A stretch of 64,000 bases of DNA from an uncultured Blautia sp. GTDB taxonomy: Bacteria > Bacillota > Clostridia > Lachnospirales > Lachnospiraceae. The notes beneath the pieces were generated by a model that was not told the origin of the DNA, ran no database searches, and was given only the letters and a program-made list of their open reading frames with translations. Made by a program: the position numbers and the translations under genes. The DNA is taken from contig URMH01000001.1 of assembly GCA_900549015.1 (NCBI GenBank), positions 1-64,000 on the forward strand. Direction: 5' to 3'. Of the stretch, positions 60,532 through 64,000 are shown piece by piece (position 1 is the first letter of the stretch; the number at the start of each line of letters is the position of its first letter).

Positions 60532-61767
60532 ATGAAATGGAAACTTACGAAACAGGAGAGGAACTGGGTACTTTACGATGTGGGAAATTCGGCTTTCACT
60601 CTCTTAATTGCTACCATTCTGCCGATTTATTTTAATTATCTTGCAGATAAGGGCGGTTTAAGCGATGTAGAGTATCTGGCATACTGGGGCTATGCCGCAT
60701 CGGTGGTGACGCTTCTGGTGGCGCTTCTTGGTCCTGTTATTGGTACTCTGGCAGATACAGAAGGGTATAAAAAACCTATTTTTATTGCGTTTATTGTTGT
60801 GGGAATCATTGCCTGCGTGTCTCTTGGAATAGCAGAAAACTGGCTTTTATTTCTTGTTATTTTTATTATTGCAAAGGTGGGGTACTCCGGAAGTCTTATT
60901 TTTTATGATTCCATGCTTTCTGATGTTACTACAAAAGAAAGAATGGACGATGTATCTTCAAGAGGATATGCCTGGGGTTATATTGGAAGCTGCATTCCTT
61001 TTGTTATCTGCCTTTTTGTTGTGCTTGGGTCAGGAAAACTGGGCCTTTCTATGGAAGCGGCAATGGGGATTGCTTTTGTTATTATCAGCGCCTGGTGGCT
61101 TTTATTTTCTCTGCCGCTTCTGAGAACTTACAGACAGAAATATTACATAAAAAAGAAAAAGAATGCGGTTGCAGACAGCTTTAAAAGGATAGGGCGCACC
61201 TTGAAAAACGCAGGAAATGAAAAAAAGATTTTGTTTTTCCTGATTGCCTTTTTCTTTTATATTGATGGTGTGTATACCATTATCGATATGGCGACTGCCT
61301 ACGGTTCCGCCCTGGGGCTTGATAGTACGGGACTTCTTCTGGCGCTTCTTGTTACGCAGATTGTAGCTTTTCCATTTGCTATTTTATTTGGAAGACTGGC
61401 CCAGAAATATCCGGTAGAAAAATTGATTACCTTCTGTGTGACAGCCTATTTTGGAATTGCCGTATTTGCAATGTTCCTTCACAGTCAGTGGCAGTTCTGG
61501 GTGCTTGCAGTTCTTGTAGGAATGTTTCAGGGAGGTGTACAGGCTCTTTCCAGGTCTTATTTTACAAAAATCATACCGCCGGAGCAGTCCGGGGAGTATT
61601 TCGGGATTCTCGATATTTGCGGAAAAGGAGCTTCTTTTGTAGGAACAACGATTGTGAGTGTTGTTTCTCAGGTTACAGGAAATATGAATCTTGGAGTGGG
61701 AATGATTGCGATTCTTTTTGTGGTGGGACTTTTCTTTTTCAGAAAAGCCGCCACAACAAATGCATAA
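60532..61767 (+). CDS. UMF1-family MFS transporter
   Basis: 411-residue transporter with about twelve helices; N-terminus ERNWVLYDVGNSAFTLLIATILPIYFNYLA (in parts) is typical for UMF1/Atg22-like proteins, also GGVQALSRSYFTKIIPPEQSGEYFG near the C-terminus. ATG 60532 after AAAGAGGAAAG. Probably exports amino acids or other small molecules; substrate not known. Confidence 0.9.
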   Translation: MKWKLTKQERNWVLYDVGNSAFTLLIATILPIYFNYLADKGGLSDVEYLAYWGYAASVVTLLVALLGPVIGTLADTEGYKKPIFIAFIVVGIIACVSLGIAENWLLFLVIFIIAKVGYSGSLIFYDSMLSDVTTKERMDDVSSRGYAWGYIGSCIPFVICLFVVLGSGKLGLSMEAAMGIAFVIISAWWLLFSLPLLRTYRQKYYIKKKKNAVADSFKRIGRTLKNAGNEKKILFFLIAFFFYIDGVYTIIDMATAYGSALGLDSTGLLLALLVTQIVAFPFAILFGRLAQKYPVEKLITFCVTAYFGIAVFAMFLHSQWQFWVLAVLVGMFQGGVQALSRSYFTKIIPPEQSGEYFGILDICGKGASFVGTTIVSVVSQVTGNMNLGVGMIAILFVVGLFFFRKAATTNA

Positions 61768-61781
61768 GAAAATAGAAATGG

Positions 61782-61811
61782 ATTGGGCGGAGAGATTATT
61801 CTCCGCCCAAT
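61782..61811. terminator. Bidirectional terminator between UMF1 and DUF368 genes
   Basis: ATTGGGCGGAGA (61782-61793) pairs perfectly with TCTCCGCCCAAT (61800-61811). The loop holds the stop codon of the DUF368 gene, so the stem overlaps its last codons. T-runs are short. Confidence 0.75.
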
Positions 61812-62644
61812 TTACTTGCGATAAACCAGCCTAAAGCAAATGTAATGACGCCTGTTCCTATCATAAGGACAGAAATGCCGCTCCAGTCTGTTTTCATTAA
61901 AATGGCAACGGGAGAGGCGAGGATCAGTCCGATGATTCCGTAATATGCGTGAACTTCTGCTTTTGCAAAAATAAATTCTATCAGTTTTGCAATTAAAAAG
62001 ATACCGATGACAACGCCGATGCCAAAGGGAATTAAAACCCCCATTCCTGCTGCGAGACCAGCCATATCAAACTGGATCAGCGCATCGACAAAGTCGTTGA
62101 TCGTCTTTAAAATAGTATCGTAATATCCAAGAAGCATCAGCATCATGGAACCGCTGACACCGGGGACTACCATAGTTGCGGCAGCAATAATTCCAACGCC
62201 GAACAGTTTGATGACATTGATAAGACCAAAGCTTACATCTGCGCTGTTTCTGCCTGTTTTTCCCAGAAGCGCCATGAAAATAACAATACCGAAGAAAATC
62301 AGAAACGGGATTATTTTATCTACGGTTACAGTGTGGCCTTTTACTTTTTTGAAGATAAATGGAAGGCTTCCTGCAATCAGTCCGCAAAATGCAAGGTTTG
62401 TGGGAATTGGATATGAGGTAAGTAAAAACTCAAACAGTCTTGACAGCGCAACAATGGCAATTCCGGCTCCTGCAAAAACAGGGATCAGTAACTTAAGGCT
62501 TTCTTTAAATTCGCTTTTCAGATGTGTAATGGCATGGATCAGTTTGTCGTATAAGCCCATAGCGACCATCATAGTTCCGCCGCTTACGCCAGGAATAATA
62601 TTGGCAATTCCGACAACCATACCCTGAAGGATTTGTTTAATCAT
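61796..62644 (-). CDS. DUF368 protein (PopT-type undecaprenyl phosphate translocase)
   Basis: 282-residue integral membrane protein with about eight helices and two similar halves: GIANIIPGVSGGTMMVAMG near the start and TMVVPGVSGSMMLMLLGYYDTI in the middle (in parts). The PGVSG repeats mark DUF368. Members of this family were shown to return undecaprenyl phosphate across the membrane for cell-wall synthesis. Confidence 0.92.
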   Translation of the reverse strand: MIKQILQGMVVGIANIIPGVSGGTMMVAMGLYDKLIHAITHLKSEFKESLKLLIPVFAGAGIAIVALSRLFEFLLTSYPIPTNLAFCGLIAGSLPFIFKKVKGHTVTVDKIIPFLIFFGIVIFMALLGKTGRNSADVSFGLINVIKLFGVGIIAAATMVVPGVSGSMMLMLLGYYDTILKTINDFVDALIQFDMAGLAAGMGVLIPFGIGVVIGIFLIAKLIEFIFAKAEVHAYYGIIGLILASPVAILMKTDWSGISVLMIGTGVITFALGWFIASKLGGE

Positions 62645-62945
62645 TTTTACGCCTTTCTTTTTATATTTCTTTTTGTTTCTCTGCTGGATACAGCAATAGT
62701 AACTACTCTCAGAAATTTATCATACTTTCAGGCAGGGTGCAAGTATTTTGAGGGATTTATTTTGTCCCGTTGTGGACAGAAGGGAAAAAGTGTGTTAGAA
62801 TGAAAAAACAGAGTCAAATAATACATTCTGATTTCAAGGCGCTCATGTCGCTTCAGACAGTTTACCCGGTTACATTAATTTTTTAATTACATTAAGATAT
62901 ATGTTTTTTGAGAAAAAAGAAGTATGGATAGCAGAGGATTATAAA
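62645..62945. other. Divergent gap between DUF368 gene and rho
   Basis: Minus-strand promoter candidate for the DUF368 gene: TTGCAC (plus 62737-62742), 17 bases, TAAATT (plus 62714-62719). A weak plus-strand pair GTGGAC (62772-62777), 18 bases, TAGAAT (62796-62801) may serve rho. TTACATTAA is repeated at 62870-62878 and 62887-62895. Nothing else is seen. Confidence 0.4.
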
Positions 62946-64000
62946 ATGATGAGAGAAAAGTATGAATCATTGTCACTTGCAACTTTAAAGGACCTTGCAA
63001 AGGCAAGAAAACTGAAAGGTGTTTCCACGTTGAGAAAACCGGAATTGATAGAAAGAATGCTTCAGGAAGATGAGAAGCAGGGAGCAGCAGTCTCCGGTGG
63101 AGCAGCAATCCGGGAATCAGAGAGAGAAGAGAGAAAAGATACGGAAAAGACAGAAGGAAGAACAGAAGAGAGAACATTCGAAAGAACTGCAGAGAGAGAG
63201 ACGGCAGGAGAGGATCTGGAGACAGGAGAAGGACAGACAAGAGAGTACGTAAGGCCGCGCCCGTCAGAGGGAATCCAGCAGCTTGACAGCGGAGAGAAGG
63301 CAAACGGTATCCTGGAGGTTCTTCCTGACGGATATGGATTTATCCGCTGTGCCAATTATCTTCCGGGAGAAAACGATGTGTACGTTGCGCCTTCCCAGAT
63401 CCGCCGTTTTAATTTAAAGACAGGCGATATTATCCAGGGAAATACAAGGATCAAAACGCAGGGAGAAAAATTCAGCGCTCTTTTGTATGTGACTTCCATT
63501 AACGGCTTTCACCCAAGCGAAGGACAGAGAAGATATAATTTTGAGGATATGACCCCGATTTTCCCGAATGAGCGCCTGAGAATGGAACGTCCGGGCGGAA
63601 CAACTGCCATGAGAATCGTGGATTTGATAAGTCCGATCGGAAAAGGCCAGAGAGGTATGATCGTATCTCCGCCGAAAGCCGGTAAGACGACACTTTTAAA
63701 AGATGTGGCAAAATCCATTCTTCGCAACAACAGAGATATGCATCTGATCATTCTTCTCATTGACGAGCGTCCGGAAGAAGTGACCGATATTCGTGAGGCA
63801 ATCCAGGGCCCGAATGTGGAAGTTATTTACTCTACCTTTGATGAACAGCCGGAGCATCATAAACGCGTGTCGGAAATGGTAATAGAAAGAGCGAGACGTC
63901 TTGTGGAGCACAAAAAAGACGTAACCATTCTTCTTGATTCTATCACGCGTCTTGCGAGAGCTTATAACCTTGTAATCCCGCCAAGCGGCAGAACACTTTC
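62946..64000 (+). CDS. rho: Transcription termination factor Rho (3' end outside window)
   Basis: 351 codons visible. N-terminal Rho helical domain (SLSLATLKDLAKARKLKGVS), then a charged, low-complexity insert rich in E, R, T and K (about residues 40-110), cold-shock-like RNA-binding domain (GILEVLPDGYGFIRCANYLPGENDVYV in parts), and the ATPase domain with Walker A SPPKAGKTTLL and LLIDERPEEVTD. Either of two tandem ATGs (62946, 62949) can be the start. The frame is open at the window end. Confidence 0.95.
   Translation, partial: MMREKYESLSLATLKDLAKARKLKGVSTLRKPELIERMLQEDEKQGAAVSGGAAIRESEREERKDTEKTEGRTEERTFERTAERETAGEDLETGEGQTREYVRPRPSEGIQQLDSGEKANGILEVLPDGYGFIRCANYLPGENDVYVAPSQIRRFNLKTGDIIQGNTRIKTQGEKFSALLYVTSINGFHPSEGQRRYNFEDMTPIFPNERLRMERPGGTTAMRIVDLISPIGKGQRGMIVSPPKAGKTTLLKDVAKSILRNNRDMHLIILLIDERPEEVTDIREAIQGPNVEVIYSTFDEQPEHHKRVSEMVIERARRLVEHKKDVTILLDSITRLARAYNLVIPPSGRTL

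Overview
The window reads as chromosome of an anaerobic gut Firmicute, most likely family Lachnospiraceae. This rests on the clostridial gene set and protein style: a V-type ATPase operon, corrinoid methyltransferase with a RACE-type activase, EFR1-type flavodoxin/ferredoxin, UMF1 transporter, LplB/YtcP-type ABC sugar permeases, a Met T-box, strong GGAGG ribosome binding sites and moderate GC. No genus is claimed. Almost every base is in a tight gene or a recognisable leader, and there is no prophage or CRISPR array.

Layout. 1-3206: the end of an SDR oxidoreductase, then the rpmG-secE-nusG-rplK-rplA block with a terminator. 3274-13292: a sugar island. A classic substrate-binding protein/ATPase/permease transporter is followed, behind a 28-base palindrome, by a paralogous anchored binding protein, a histidine kinase, a LuxR-type response regulator, a third binding protein, a PfkB kinase and a class II aldolase. 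Together these suggest sensing, uptake, phosphorylation and cleavage of one sugar. 13396-19804: a corrinoid methyl-transfer cluster (broken hydantoinase-like gene, UroD-like methyltransferase, PocR/AraC regulator, corrinoid protein, reductive activase). 19852-23246: T-box-controlled metG, then a DUF4430 protein and an ECF S component, plausibly vitamin (cobalamin?) capture. 23243-26109: a yybP-ykoY (Mn2+) riboswitch driving a P-type cation ATPase. 26562-29348: moaC, mogA/moaB, MOSC, tatD and an unknown gene. 29583-32864 (minus strand): CapA-like and DUF885 proteins. 32935-34200: a decayed IS607-type element with an N-terminally truncated TnpB. 34207-36138: thioredoxin reductase and a secreted NlpC/P60 hydrolase.

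36245-36363 carries a cluster of six DnaA-box-like 9-mers far from any dnaA gene. 36582-45120 (minus strand) is a complete nine-gene V-type ATPase operon. 45302-50488: trmB, a 56-residue small protein, tRNA-Lys(CTT), an EFR1 protein, a MATE exporter and guaA. 50552-54434: a possible 34-residue peptide, an MFS transporter and a large cytosolic transglutaminase-like multidomain protein. 54671-59836: a second ABC sugar importer with two binding proteins and no ATPase. 59911-64000: a PedC-like thioredoxin-fold protein, a UMF1 transporter, a DUF368 (PopT) lipid-carrier translocase and the 5' part of rho.

Intergenic DNA is rich in structure: three very long imperfect hairpins (15223-15368, 26205-26412, 35163-35332), a mosaic repeat found near 15372, 20152 and 46556, duplicated leaders in front of rplK and rplA, and repeated operator-like palindromes before the second ABC locus. 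All functional statements are from reading sequence and family knowledge; no database search was run.
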